NCBI GenBank assembly: GCA_022836615.1
Contig: MU405324.1
Location: 1 to 64,000 of the forward strand
Direction of reading: 5' to 3'
DNA: 64,000 nucleotides
Origin: Annulohypoxylon bovei var. microspora
Taxonomy: Eukaryota; Ascomycota; Sordariomycetes; Xylariales; Hypoxylaceae
Shown: piece by piece, positions 49,875-62,054 of the stretch
Layout of the letters: every line of letters begins with the position of its first letter
Numbering within the stretch: position 1 is the stretch's first letter
Program-made: the position numbers and the translations under genes
The notes under the pieces: model-generated
Database searches by the model: none
What the model was told of the DNA's origin: nothing
What the model saw: only the letters and a program-made list of their open reading frames with translations

Positions 49875-51578
49875 CTATACCTGTAATCTCCCTCCCCCAA
49901 CAGTAGCGACCTGCGACCTAACCGGGACATTCTCCTGTCGCCCCAGAGTCGGGAACCCGTCGACAGGCACGCCGGCGCGGAACAGCAGACAATGCGACGA
50001 GCCGCCGAAGTGGAACATGCCAAGCTGCTCGCCCTTGCGCACCGCCTGCCCCTGGCCGACCGTGATCTCGCACGTGCTCACCTCGTCCATGCCGACGCCG
50101 ACAAACGCCATCAGCCCGATCGCCGGGTTGTCCGCCTGTATGAAAATCACAGCCCGCGTAGCCAGCGCCGTCAGGTAGCCCTGCGCGACGCTGATGCCGC
50201 GCATGTCGATGTCGCCGCCGCCGCCGCCGCCGCCGCCGCTGCGCTCGCCGTTCGCGTAGCCGCCGGCGGGGCCCTCGAACAGCGGCTCGCTGAAGTAGGT
50301 GCCGTCCTTGACGAAGGCGCGCACGATGCGGCCGGAGACGGGCGAGTGCCAGCGGTGGTACGAGAGCGCGGACAGGAAGGCCTGGTACACGGTGGCGCCG
50401 TCGAACTGCGCGGCCAGCGGGTCCTGCCCCAGCATGTCCAGCACCGAGTACGGCTGGCTCTTGATCCAGAACCGGTCCCGCAGCTTCGCCTGCCGCGCCA
50501 CGTTGTACACCTTCGACTCGCACGCGTTGGCGATCACGTTGTCGTCCGAGGGCGAGGCGACCGGGCGCGCGTCTTCGCGCAGCTGGCGGGTGAAGAAGTC
50601 TGGAGGGGGGTTTGTTGTTAGGGGTTGTAGAAAAAGAGAGAGAGGACCTATATGAATTTTCTTTTCTTTTTTCTTTTCTATTTCCATTTTAGAGAGGGGT
50701 TTACTTACCGTCCCAAGAGGTGTATCCGTAGTACCTAGCCGCGGGATTGCAGACGTACATGTCCTCGAATCTGTGGGCCGTTCTTAGCGGCGCGTTGGCG
50801 ACATCCATCACATCCTTGACGGCATGCTCGGAAAACCAGCCTTGCTTGTGACTCGCGAGGACTTCGGCTGATTTCGGTGACTAGTGAGAGTTGTTACTAG
50901 ATGGACTTCGCATAGGACTCGGGGACTCACCTTTAGGAACTTGCCCCACTCGTTTAGGATCTTCTTGAGCATCTTGTTCACTTCCGGGTCTAGGAACGCA
51001 GCATGGCCACTGCATTGCCGAGTTAGTCGGTTCTGGAATATATGCAGATGAGACGGATTCTAACCTGGGAGTAGCCATCACATAGTCGAAGATTCCCACC
51101 ATAGGAACACCGACCATACCAACACCAAACGCAGCGTCAGTCCACTGAGGAGCCTGTGTGAAAATGTGGTTGAGCACGGCTAACATGTGCCGGTAGTCGC
51201 GAATCTGCTTCTTGGTACCGGTCGGGTCTTTATTGTATGGCTTCTTGAGCGGGATCTCCTCCCACATCTGATTGAAGTACATGTAGATCCGTGAATTCCC
51301 CTCGATGAGCCTCTTGAAGTCTTGGAGGACGGGGATCAGATCCTTTTTGCCGGCTTTGTCGACGTGTTCGATCTGAGTCTTGAGCCATTCGTGTTGGAGA
51401 CGATGGTCCGCGGGTAGCCAGGCGCCGTGCCTACGAGATAATTAGCCATCGATACTAGGTAACAAATATTGACGAATATTTTATAATTCTTGAAATTGGA
51501 ATGACGCTTTTAGTCTACTGACCTGTGAACGCGATGCTCATGCGGAATATCGTGTTCGTCGCCGTGTTGGTGAACCAT
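49875..51578 (-). CDS. Phosphatidylserine decarboxylase-like enzyme of the PsiD type
   Basis: Pyruvoyl-dependent decarboxylase. Five exons: 51578-51523, 51430-51065, 51009-50931, 50880-50709 and 50599-49875, 465 residues, all in phase. The N-terminal ~200 residues (DHRLQHEWLKTQIEHV, MVGIFDYVMATPSGHAAFLD) match the extra domain of fungal decarboxylases such as the L-tryptophan decarboxylase PsiD; the catalytic PSD domain follows, with DDFFTRQLRE, SYHRWHSPVSG and HFGGSSHCLLF. Self-cleavage at Gly424/Ser425 would give the pyruvoyl group. The protein lacks a mitochondrial presequence and membrane anchor, unlike housekeeping PSDs, so an amino-acid rather than phospholipid substrate is plausible (inference). 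An eight-residue glycine run, coded by a GCC-type repeat, interrupts the domain near residue 346. Confidence 0.88.
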
Positions 51579-52522
51579 CTTGAATTATATTAGGATCTCA
51601 ACGCTAACTTTCTAACGAAATAGTCTATGTGGATAAACGCTCTATACCAGGAACCGTTCCTGAATTGCCAAGAGCAACGATCTCATATAGCTGTTATATA
51701 TAACGGAGATGCGGGGTATAGAACCAAGGAAGGCCATTATAGGAGAGTTTCAAAGCTGGGTCATGAATCATGATGTAATAGCTCTGTGTGACTGGTATGT
51801 GTGACTGCAGGACTATTAGTAAGGGCCCAACCAGGGGAGAATTAGGTTATATGTACGCACCCCCTAACAATCTGAGCTAAAGATGGGATTAGTTCCGGAT
51901 TGGATGTTTGGGTTTCTAGACAGTAGGCCGTCATCCGATATTTGTTCTTTGTGATAGCTAGCAAGTCAAAGTCTTTTGTGTTGCTGTCAAATCCCCTTTC
52001 CCTAATCAAGACAGATGTCGACAATGCAGTATTGTGGATAATCCTTTGTTTGTGTTAATATTCCAGTCCTAAAGTAGTACTATAGGCATATGTTAAAGAA
52101 GGCGGAGATTCTTGTGGAGTGCTAGAGCTTTCCTTTCAGCTATCCAACATGCCAGTTATTGTAAAAGTGACAGATCGTTTCTAGACCTCCACACGACTGT
52201 TACTATGGCCACACGCTCATTAAATCAAGGCACAGAGCTTACCCCTTTACTCTTTGGATGGAAGTTCAGACGAAACCTTGTTCTCGGCAACCCGCCGGAA
52301 CTTCAAACCAACCTTCACTTCGCCATAGTGGCCGCGTCAAACCCCGAGAAGAAAGTTATGAGATATGCATAATTCGGGCAAGCGAATGTATAACCGGGTA
52401 TCATCTCATTGCTCCGCGAGATAGCGAGCTGCTATAAATGATTTTAAATCAATCGCTTGACCGAGATAGTTCCGTTGAGAAAAAGAAAGAAAACCCGCTT
52501 GCTGATGTTCCAAATAATACTA
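51579..52522. other. Intergenic, no gene seen
   Basis: Promoter side of the decarboxylase gene and 3' side of the regulator gene. Short frames at 51842-52024 and 52112-52372 carry no recognisable feature. Confidence 0.45.
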
Positions 52523-55347
52523 TCATTGAATAGGTCGCTCCCAGTCCATGTTCTCAAGCCATTGCATGAAATCGGTATCAGGTCCGAGGAAAGGAGCCTC
52601 CATGCCAAAGTTCAGATCTGCCATCGTAGAATCCATCACACCAGGTACCTGCCAGCTGTAGCCCTGTGTCGTTTCGTTCAATGGAAGTTCAAAGCTTACT
52701 TGGCCAGGCTGATGAACCTGGTCTTGGTGCGCAGGCAGGCTATTAGGAACTTGAGGTCGGTCTGGCGCATTTGGAGGACTAAGGATCTTGTCGAGTATAT
52801 GAGTGATAACTTTACGTCCCTGGTCGCAAATACTGAACGAACCATCTGAAGGATCGATGGCTCCCAGTCTAGCCGCGAAGATGGCCAAGTCTTGGATCGT
52901 CTGACTCCTAGGTAAGAGAGGATCCTTTGGGTAGACGGGAAGCTGTTCTTGCTTCAATAGCTCGACTGCGATGACACCTGCACTGCGCAAACCTTGCACC
53001 GCGAGAAGAGAAGCGATATCGGTCTGAAACAACATCCCTAGGTCGTGGCGCTGGCTCATTAACAATATATCCTTCAAGATTGACCGTGCAATGTGTATGA
53101 GCTTCTCGGAGCTTGCACCAGCTTTGCGAATTAACACGCGCTGAAGTAGCAAGTCGTTAGAACGGAACGCTTGGCGGATAACGATCATGAACATAATTTC
53201 CGTCGGCGTTTTGCCCTCCGTTTCTATGGGGCCGTCTCTTATGTTCTGGATGTAAGCTGGCAAGCCTTCCATGTGTTGATCACAGCGCCTCTGAATATTT
53301 TCCGCGCGGAGTAGAATCTCCTCGGGCGTATATTGAGCCAGCGCCAGGTCGAGTATATCTTCTCTCTGCGGAGAGAATCCTTGCCAAGTTTTGATCCAAG
53401 TAACGCGGTGTATTTTTTCGGCCGTGTTATACCCATTCTCATCTAGACTCGCAAGTGCTAGGGCTAATTCGTCTCCCCCGAGAACGAGTTGAGAGACAGT
53501 GAGATCCAGAGGAGCCTGAAATTTGCAGTAGCGGTGCGAGAGCCGAGGAGGGCGGCCTAAGAACGTCGAGATACCGATCTCTGCGCTGTATGCTTGGGAG
53601 AATAGTCTTTTTCGCGTCTCCGATAAAAAGAATGGAAGCTGATCTTCTTCCTTAACTCCCTGATGTAACCCCATAGCAATAGCGGCGGCAACTATCTCAC
53701 CGCACTGGGTGTATGAAGTGTGACTGGTCTCGCCCTTGAGCCTTCCGGTTAAACAAAAGTTTTCCATTAGCAGCCATGCAAACATGTCGCCGAGAGCGTC
53801 ACAATCGCGGCAGAAGCTCAAGCAAGTCTCTGCAATCTCGCTCATCTGTCTTGGGAATGAGGGTTGTGCGAATTTGGGTGTCTTGGAATCCCGATCTAAA
53901 GGCTCAGGGGTACTCGCACACTGACCAGCAACCGCGGCGATAAGGCCAATGACCTCCCATCGTAAGCCAGGCCCGGTGGCAGAACGTGCCCACTGCAGTA
54001 GCTAAGTTAGCAGTAGGCACTTGTAATTAATGCACGTAACGGGCGAACCAATTATTCGTGATGTTTAGGTCCTAAAAAATTCAATGCAGAGAAAGAGGCC
54101 AGGGAATAATGATTCATAATTTCTACTTACTTGCGTAGCTGTTGTGTCCTTATTAAAGGCGAGGGGTGTCTGGGTATTGCGCCAGATTAATCCGCAGAGA
54201 CGGCGAATCTTCTCAGGATTCTGATCTCTCAACTGTGTGTCCAATATTAGTATCTCATACGATCCCCTAAGCTTGGTCTCGTGTTCATCGTCCAGGAGTA
54301 GAGTTAGAATCTTAGTAAGTAGTATTTCTTATACGTACGACATCTCCATGGTGTGGCCAGAGACCCCACAGCCACTCTTTCATAATAGGCTCTATACAAA
54401 TACAGCATTCATCTTCGCACACTTCGTACCAGCGTGATACAAGACGAATGAGCAAGGAGTTATCCTTTAAGAAGGCAAGGACTTTACATCCTTGGGCTAT
54501 CCGATCTTGTGATAGCTTAACCTTCTGGACGTGAGAAGATTCTAGGTCGGGACCAGAGACACCGGAGCTACCCAGGCCATCTTCGAAGATAGAAATGTAG
54601 GATGTTTCTCCGAGAAAGCCTTGATTCCCGGTATGGCTTGTGTATTCATCCCGGAAGTTCAATGGAGGGGCAGACGCCGCTCGATGGACTTCACGTGTTA
54701 CTACCTCGGCAGGGCGTGGCAACGGAGTTTGAGGTGTGAGGAAACTTGGGATTTCTGGACTTGGTGTCTCAACCGACTGAGCTAGAATTACGGAGTTTTC
54801 ACTGTTTGTCGACGCCACTGGTGTTGGGGGAGTGATGTCTTCTCTTCGACGATTCTATCCTCCATCATTAGCTTGGCCGACTTACGGATATCCTGCAATA
54901 TAGCTAGTTATAGTGAGTTGATGCTACCCAACTGACCTGAGTTAGAGGATTTGGATGGTAGATACACTGATCGACACATCGCCTTCTGACACACCTCCCA
55001 CAAGCCGGAACAACATGATCACATCTTAGCTTAGACCGTCTACATGGTTCACAAGATCTAGGTAATATAGGCAGTAAGGGAGTAAGACAAAACTCCCAGT
55101 ACGCAATGTGCATGGTATGAGGATGGTAACCAACTCTGCACAGTACGAACTAAGGAGCCTAGACTTGATCCCAAGTGCCCCTGAATGTAAGCTTAAGGAG
55201 GTGGGAAGTAGGATGCAGGGAAGAGAGTGAAGGTGAAAATGCATACTGCAGTTTTCCATTACGTCGATATTTTCCAGTTAAAGAGCGATTTGAAGGCGTG
55301 GACTGTAAATTTATTATCTGGCCGCCGAGCGGCTGCTGTGGATTCAT
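52523..55347 (-). CDS. Zn2Cys6 transcription factor with fungal TF domain
   Basis: Six exons: 55347-55247, 55057-54937, 54854-54339, 54271-54131 and 53992-52523 as read, with one junction debatable, giving about 782 residues. The first splice joins GKYRRNGKLQ to SCEPCRRSKLRCDH and completes a binuclear cluster C-x2-C-x6-C-x6-C-x2-C-x8-C (residues 36-65). The large last exon has the fungal-specific TF domain, with FAWLLMENFCLTGRLKG, AIAMGLHQGVKEED and ETRKRLFSQAYSAEIGISTFLGRPPRL. The 54338/54272 intron uses an unusual CCAAG acceptor, chosen to keep frame. Five coding exons are listed; the count of six would apply if the 54.3 kb junction hides a small exon. It lies next to the PsiD-like gene, transcribed the same way, and may regulate neighbours (inference). 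Confidence 0.85.
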
Positions 55348-57811
55348 CCCTAAAGTCTCGGAATCAAATTGAGGGTCTACGCAGAGAAGGTATCGGAGTT
55401 CATGAACCGAGATGCTGTCTCGAATGCGCCTTTAACTACAGTAAGCGATCGGTGATATCTATTATTGCAAATGTTGTCGTTACAAGTTGATGAATGAAGG
55501 AAGGAAAGAAACGATACGATGAATTCCGAATTTTCGTAGGTGTTGATTGGTCGAATAGCGCCTTTCGGGTTTCGGCATATTAACAGAATAGGCGTCTCAG
55601 TCAGCTTAATTGTTAGTGCACCAAACCTGTAGTTTAATCGTCCAGGTCGTCTTGACAATTGATCCATCTGAACTTCCAGCCTCAAATTTCACAGTCGAAC
55701 GCATAAGTTACACGCCACAATCCAAAGATGCTATACCGAATAAGCTAACGAGCCTATCACATATAATTATTGTCATATGTATCCTATGAGGGCACGTTCT
55801 ATCCCCTAGGTACAATACACATTCGATTGTGTACCGCGATTATGCCAACCAAGGCAGAGCAGTATCTCCAAGGAGGCGCCATTACCAATATCAATCGAGT
55901 TTCGAAGCGTCTACGACTCCAAAACGAAGCTAGCTTATAATTAAAGTCATTGAGCATCATAATGCGAGACTCCAGGTGCTTGTTATGGCGATTTCGTCTG
56001 TTGCATACCGTGCGACGGACTCGGGCCGTATTTTGACATCGGCACGCCGGGAATTTATTGAGAATCACTTATTATTAACCAGTCCTTCTCTTCTTGTTAA
56101 TCGACACTCCTCGGATATCTAGACCCCGGAGTTATAAAGTGTTGGTTCTCGAGGTACCTATCTAATTATCTCGAATTGCAACTAACGGCATGCTCATGAT
56201 TATTTGATCTAATCCTCGGGAGCATAGCTGAAAGAGATTGCTTGAGTAGTGAGATGATTGGTGTAGAACCAGGTCGGTCAAATATATAGGTACCTACTAG
56301 GTGCGCTACCTTTACATATATTTGTTCTCAACATCGCATTGATCGCCGAGGGTTGTTGCGGGTTTTTGTTCATAACGCCAAGAACAACGGTGAAACTCAA
56401 TGCTACTCTTTCGAGCCAAAAAGGGTCTGCAAATGATTGCTAGCAAGAAGCATATCGCTCCCACGATGCTGTGATGAGGGAATATATTTAGCTCTTTGCT
56501 ATCTTACCTCGGCGTTGACTCCGACTCCGACTTCCACTCCCATCGACGACGATCCATTCGAAGGTACTACCCCTTTAAAAGATGGGCTCCGGGGAGAAGA
56601 AGGGGTATGCTCTGTAGGTCATCGGTATCAGTCCCGAGCCCCCAACTCGAATGGGAGGGGCTCGAAGCAATAATACCTCATCTAGGCCAGCTGAGCGTTC
56701 TGAATCTCAGCCGCAATAACGACAGAAAGATAATTATCAACATGGAGGGGCGTCCATGTATTGAAAGCTTAACGTGAGGGAGGGTGAATGGGAAAATCTT
56801 GCGCTATTGAGGAGCCTAGAACACCTGAACCGAGAGCCTTGTTTCTACGCACGTGGTGAGGCTGTCGTCATCGACTTGTGCAACGAGAAATTTTCTATAA
56901 TCGACTGGACGCCTCAGCAGCTAAATTCGATGAAGCGTTATCTGGTGAGCCTTGGGGCGCCGTAGAGGAAGGTCATGTGGATACGCAAGGTCCCATCACA
57001 TCCACCGATGGTTGGATGTTGATGGCTAATGCAGAATAGCAACATGGGAGACCGGGGCGTAGAAGGATTTGGTGCACGGAGATAAGTTGTGATGCAGATG
57101 GGAAACATTTGGTAGAGTCGCAAGTTCCTACCGATCAAGTCGTTATCTTTCTGCTCAGCTGTAATAAGACAGAGGTGAGTGAGCTCAAAGAGGGAATTGG
57201 ATTAGGTCAGTTGATGTGACCTGTCAGCCCATGAGGCGTTCTGAGGCATGCATACTTACCGCCTCCTATGTCATCTCTACAATATTGGAAAAGCTGTTGG
57301 TAATATGCACATTCCTTTCTTCTATTTCAGCCAAGACAACTATGGTTTGGATGGCCACGTGGAATTGTATGTACATCCGGAGGGAACCACTGTCAGCATG
57401 CAGCCCCGAAATATGAGCAGTCATACCGCTCCCACCTAATCTTGGAAGATCCTCCGGGAGGAGCACGAAGGTGTTTACGTAAGTTGTCATTCATACATGA
57501 ATGCTACTGTTCCTGGATATTAATTAATATGTAGGTAGTGTAACAGTGAGAAATTTATGGACCATTGCGACAAATTTCTTGCCTTCGAAGGATCTTTATC
57601 AATATTACGTGCTAGTACTTTGGACGATCGGTCATCATCACGAGAAGCGAAAACGACGGGATACCTTTTTAGTCGGATTGTGGCATCACCAGTGCTTCTA
57701 TTCATGTAAGATTCGTTAACCAACCCCTGCCATTGCCCGCTTATACATACAAATCGTGCAACAAAGCCTCATAGTCTATCGGATTTACTAAGGAGATAAG
57801 AAATAGTATGT
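55348..57811. other. Intergenic, with possible gene remnants
   Basis: About 2.5 kb without an intact gene. The stretch 56496-56965 (listed separately) has protein-like frames. Another open piece at 57248-57439 contains YFSQDNYGLDGHVELYVHPEG and is preceded by an intron-like GTAATATG...TTTCAG, but I could not connect it to a gene. Confidence 0.4.
56496..56965 (+). pseudogene. Possible decayed gene fragment, unrecognised
   Basis: Two frames in different phases have sensible amino-acid composition: 56496-56777 with LEAIIPHLGQLSVLNLSRNN, and 56774-56965 with REGEWENLALLRSLEHLNRE and PCFYARGEAVVIDLCNEKF. They overlap by four bases and would join only with a frameshift. The first part has a leucine-rich-repeat flavour. 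No start-to-stop gene can be assembled, so a decayed gene is my best guess. Confidence 0.25.
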
Positions 57812-58879
57812 TCAGAAACGTAGCCCAAGGAGCACGTATTCAGAGAGCAGGCCTCCAGCGATGGCTCCCCCCGCTAGCCAGAATCCGTACCTGAACCACC
57901 ACCAGCAGCTCGCTGAGTCCTTAAGCTCGACGTTGGCGATCATAGCGCCTAACGACAGCAAGGAACCTCCCGCTGCAATCACGTGGAACTGGATGCCCAT
58001 ATTCAATAGGCTTCCGCATGTATACAGTAGCGCAATCATGCAGCTGAGGAGTAGCCAGAGGAACGGCTTCGTATTATCCTTGAGTAGGACTGCGATGCTC
58101 TTCAGCCCCACCTTGATATCGTCCTTCATGTCCTGGTGCGCGTAGATGGAATCATAAATGACCGTCCAGAGGATAGACGCGACGAAGAGGCATGCGGTCG
58201 ACGGCTCGACCCAGAATAATTGCTTCCATCCGTCTTCCCCTCCGAACGGACCTCCGGAAAAGGGCTTGAGTCCCATGGCGCAAGAGCCCATGATGATACC
58301 CCAAGCTAAGCAGAACCCAAGCACCAATTGTGCGAAGTTGGTGTGCCGCTTCGCCCAGGGGTAGTAGTATGTGCCGATGATGTTTGGGACGGCGTATATC
58401 GCGCTTCCGCTCGGCATCAGGAGTAGGAACGAAGCCGCGCCAACGGCTTGTGTAGCCGTGAATATGAAAGCGGCGCGGGGGCTGATAGCGCCTCGAGGGA
58501 TAGGCCTCTTGCTCGTGCGCGCGATGGACTTGTCGATGGGCGCATCGATGAGGTCGTTCCAGCCGTGAGCCGCGTTCGAGAAGAAGAAGCTGCCGCCGAA
58601 CATAATAAGGCCCGCATGTAGGACCTGAGATACGGGCGATCGCTGGATTATGGCCGCGAGGATGATACCGAAGAAGTGCGGGAAGTAGATGAGGAAGAGG
58701 GCGGCCGGCGGGCTCAATCTCGCCAGTTGGACGTAGGGAACCCACGACGATGGTAGACGGCCAACCCAACCGCCAGCGTGCCCGCCGCCGTACTGCTGTG
58801 CGAGGGCATTGTTCTGGAAGGCCGCCGCCTCTTCCTCGGCCGAGTGTGGTTTTTCGTTGTTCGCCTTATTGCCTCCCAT
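57812..58879 (-). CDS. UbiA-family prenyltransferase
   Basis: Membrane enzyme transferring a prenyl chain to an aromatic acceptor. Single exon, 355 residues, ATG at 58879. The first Asp-rich motif NDLIDAPID lies at residues 108-116 and is followed by ARTSKRPIPRG; the second, DSIYAHQDMKDD, lies at 243-254. About eight membrane segments are visible. The N-terminus (GGNKANNEKPHSAEEE) is acidic and lacks a mitochondrial presequence, unlike COQ2, and there is no intron. Both points suggest a specialised-metabolism enzyme, as in fungal meroterpenoid clusters, rather than ubiquinone biosynthesis. That assignment is inference; the COQ2-like family membership is secure. Confidence 0.92.
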   Translation of the reverse strand: MGGNKANNEKPHSAEEEAAAFQNNALAQQYGGGHAGGWVGRLPSSWVPYVQLARLSPPAALFLIYFPHFFGIILAAIIQRSPVSQVLHAGLIMFGGSFFFSNAAHGWNDLIDAPIDKSIARTSKRPIPRGAISPRAAFIFTATQAVGAASFLLLMPSGSAIYAVPNIIGTYYYPWAKRHTNFAQLVLGFCLAWGIIMGSCAMGLKPFSGGPFGGEDGWKQLFWVEPSTACLFVASILWTVIYDSIYAHQDMKDDIKVGLKSIAVLLKDNTKPFLWLLLSCMIALLYTCGSLLNMGIQFHVIAAGGSLLSLGAMIANVELKDSASCWWWFRYGFWLAGGAIAGGLLSEYVLLGLRF

Positions 58880-60300
58880 AGTGGATGGTGATCGACAGAG
58901 GGGTCCCGAGAGAGCGGGATGGCGAAGAGTAATAAGGGGACATTCTCTCTTCTTCCCTCCTTCAGGATAAGCCTGGGTACGAATAAACCGCTTATATAAC
59001 TCTTACCACTAGGACTTAGTAGTAGTCCGAGACGCTAGTCGGAATAGCCTAGTAGATTGTCAAGGATGCTATACGCAGTAGGAACAGTGACGACCCCTAA
59101 TCCACATGTATGTAAGTGATGGATCCTTCACCCCACACGAGACGAAATCGTGTTATCTGTTGAGATCCTCCTAGCCTGATTTGTGATATTCACCTTTACG
59201 CTGCTGGAAGGAGGCTGATAATAAGCTCGATACGCTTACCATAGGGTCGGGTCATGCTAAATAGAGGAGCCAATCATGGGTGGCTACCTAGTAGACAAAA
59301 GTGTCAAAATCATTACCTCGTCGGATGATATTGGTATAGGCGTACCCTCTCCAATGAACAATGGCATGGTAGTGGACGGAACCACCATTTCGGTAAGCAT
59401 TCGCTAGGATGATACGTCTCCGCAAATTGTAGGACCTCCCTCCTTGATGCCAATCCAAGAGTCGGTCCCTAATCGAGTTGACAACGGGCAATCGAGCTCT
59501 TTAGGAGTGAGTGTCGTATAGGTGGGTATACGTAACTCTTCGTTAATAGAATTCAAAAACTCACCAATCGGTCATAATGCTACTACTCTAGCTAGAAGGA
59601 CTACGGAGTGCTAGGCTGTGTCTGTCCATAGAGTACGAAGTAGTCAAGATAGGTTCCTGGCAGGCAGCCTACGCGAGGAAAATTTACGCTCTAAGATTCC
59701 AATAACGGTTAGGAAATCTGCAACGGCACGACAACCTTGGCTTAGGTAAGAAAACTATACACTTGATACCCACATGAGGTAAATATAACGGTCCGATCCT
59801 GGGCGTTCAGAGCATTGCGGTTGGGTTACACGTGTTTCCCAGCAGGAATACTGTAGATGATGATCAGCTGTACCAGCCACGGCGCGACAAAATCTCAGCT
59901 TGCTCCCATCGGAGTAATCCCGTGCAGGCTTTGGCTTGCTGCATGTAGCTCTCGGGCGAGAGACATCAGACGGGACGGAACATTCCTGGACGTCCCGAAC
60001 AACCCGGCACCAGAAGGGTCACCACGAGCCACCCGCAAGGTTGTTTCTGTAGCGTATAAATAGAGATCTACATGTGATTAAAGCCCTAACGCTTTTCAGC
60101 TCAAGCGCGATTAATGCAAGTCCGAACTGACTGCGACAACCATGTCTAGAATACTGTAGCACACTGTTTACTAGTCCTATTTGCAGGGCCACGCTAGTAG
60201 GCTACCTGGGCATACCAGTTTCCACTTGCATATTACTAGTTCGCGGACTAATGCAAGTTCGGATGAGCTTCAGGTATGGAGGCCCGTTCGTATAACTGTG
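58880..60300. other. Intergenic, no supported gene
   Basis: Promoter side of the prenyltransferase gene. A pair of direct repeats TAATGCAAGTYCGRA at about 60112 and 60250 lies close to the AT-island border. Frames at 59288-59491 and 59857-60063 are short and unrecognised. Confidence 0.4.
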
Positions 60301-61555
60301 CATTTTCAATTTTTAGTTTTAAATTTTATTTAAAAGGGTAAGGTGTATCTTAACCGTGCGAAATTTATTTACTTTATATTTAAAAAAAAAATATTTATAT
60401 AATATATGGATATTTATGTAACGAAAAAATATTATTAAATATATATATATATATATAAATATATATATATAAATATAAATATATATAAAAATACGAAATT
60501 ATTTATTCGAATAATATAATATCCCAAGTTTAACCGGAGGTTTATGGTTTAATTTTTTAATCGTATATTTTTTTTTTTTTATTTAACGAAAAAACCATTG
60601 GTTTAATTATTCCCATTAAACCACCCGTAACCCCTTTTTTAACGCTTTAATTACCTTTTTAAAAGTTATTTAATTATTTAAATTAAAAGTTTTTTTTATA
60701 TATATTAAATTAAAAAAAATTAATTAAATAAACATTTTAAATAATTACTTTTACCATTTATTTAATTTATACGCGAAAGTTAATTTTTTGTTTTTTAAAA
60801 AATTACTTTTTCGCGAACGGGTTATTTTAAAAGTTAAAACCGTTTAATTTAATTAATAAAAAAATAAAAATTAAATTTACTTTTAAAACAATGTACTTAA
60901 TTAATTATTATGGTAAAAATTTAAAATTATCGCGATAAAAAATTTTAATAAAAACCATTTTCGTTAAATAATAAATATAAACTTTTATATATATTTTATT
61001 ATATTAATTTTAATAATTTGTTTTATATTTACATTTAAATAATTTTATTAATATTACGTTTAAAATAAAATAATTTATATAATTTAATAATTAATTCGAA
61101 AAAAAACCAAATAATTTAAATTATATTATAATTAAATAAATGTTAATATAAATATTTAATAAATTATATAAAATATTAATATTAAAACGTTTTAAAAATG
61201 TTACGTATAATTAATCGTAATAATAATATTAAAAATAATAATAATTATAATATTTTATTTTATATAAAATATAATGTGTAATTTATTAAAATTTATATAT
61301 TTAAAATTATTTAATTAAAAATTATAAAAATATTATTTTATTTTTAAATTAAATTTATTAAAAAAAAAATTATTTAAATGTAAATTTAAAAATATATATA
61401 TTAATATTTACTTTAAAATAATAAATTTTTATTTATTTATTTATATAATTAATTTAAGTATTTTTTTATTAATTTTTAAATATATATTTATATATCCTTT
61501 ATTTTATTAAATATAACTTTTTTTATTTTCCAAAACTTAAAACGTTTTGTTACAT
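60300..61555. repeat. RIP-like AT-rich island
   Basis: About 1.25 kb of almost pure A/T with sharp borders to normal DNA on both sides, including a long AT dinucleotide run at about 60441-60475. Composition and TpA richness match the RIP-mutated retrotransposons at the left end, so a decayed mobile element is likely. I could not align it to those LTRs or find its own termini. Confidence 0.6.
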
Positions 61556-62054
61556 AGTTGTACGAATAGGCCTTTATATCAGGGGCGAAATGATGCCCCT
61601 GTCAATGCTGGGGCAGATAAAGATAAGGTTGTGATGTGAACAAGGTCTAGCTCCTTCGAGGGCATATCGTCAATCCCGCGATTATCCACCCATGTTTAAA
61701 TTTCGGTATGCGTATTACAAGGTCTTAAGCCGCGAAGGGGGCGCTTAATGGCTTGATCCTGCTCGAATTACTATGTTACCACAGGATGGATACAGCTGGA
61801 CTAGACCTGATCTTAGCCCCTTTCAAGGCTTAATGAATTCCTCCGAGGGCATGTTGCTCTTAGGGCTGGGCAGGGCTCTGAACCACCATGTCACTCAATA
61901 AGTAGAACTGGGATTCCTTCTGGAGTTCGAAGTTGTTAGTCTACTCGTCTTTAAGCACATTGGGTAGGCATTTAACTAGCACCCCGACGCCGAGCCGGTG
62001 AATAGTTAGAACCCGCGATCTAAAGCCGTTGGCGCCAGCACGAGCAAGAGGATC
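61556..62054. other. Upstream region of the BBE-like gene
   Basis: Unique, normal-composition sequence between the AT island and the oxidoreductase start. No frame or repeat seen. Confidence 0.45.

Noticed and set aside
49918..50621. 201- and 209-codon frames overlapping the PsiD-like gene
   Set aside because: GC-rich shadow frames; only the 49875-50599 frame has decarboxylase motifs.
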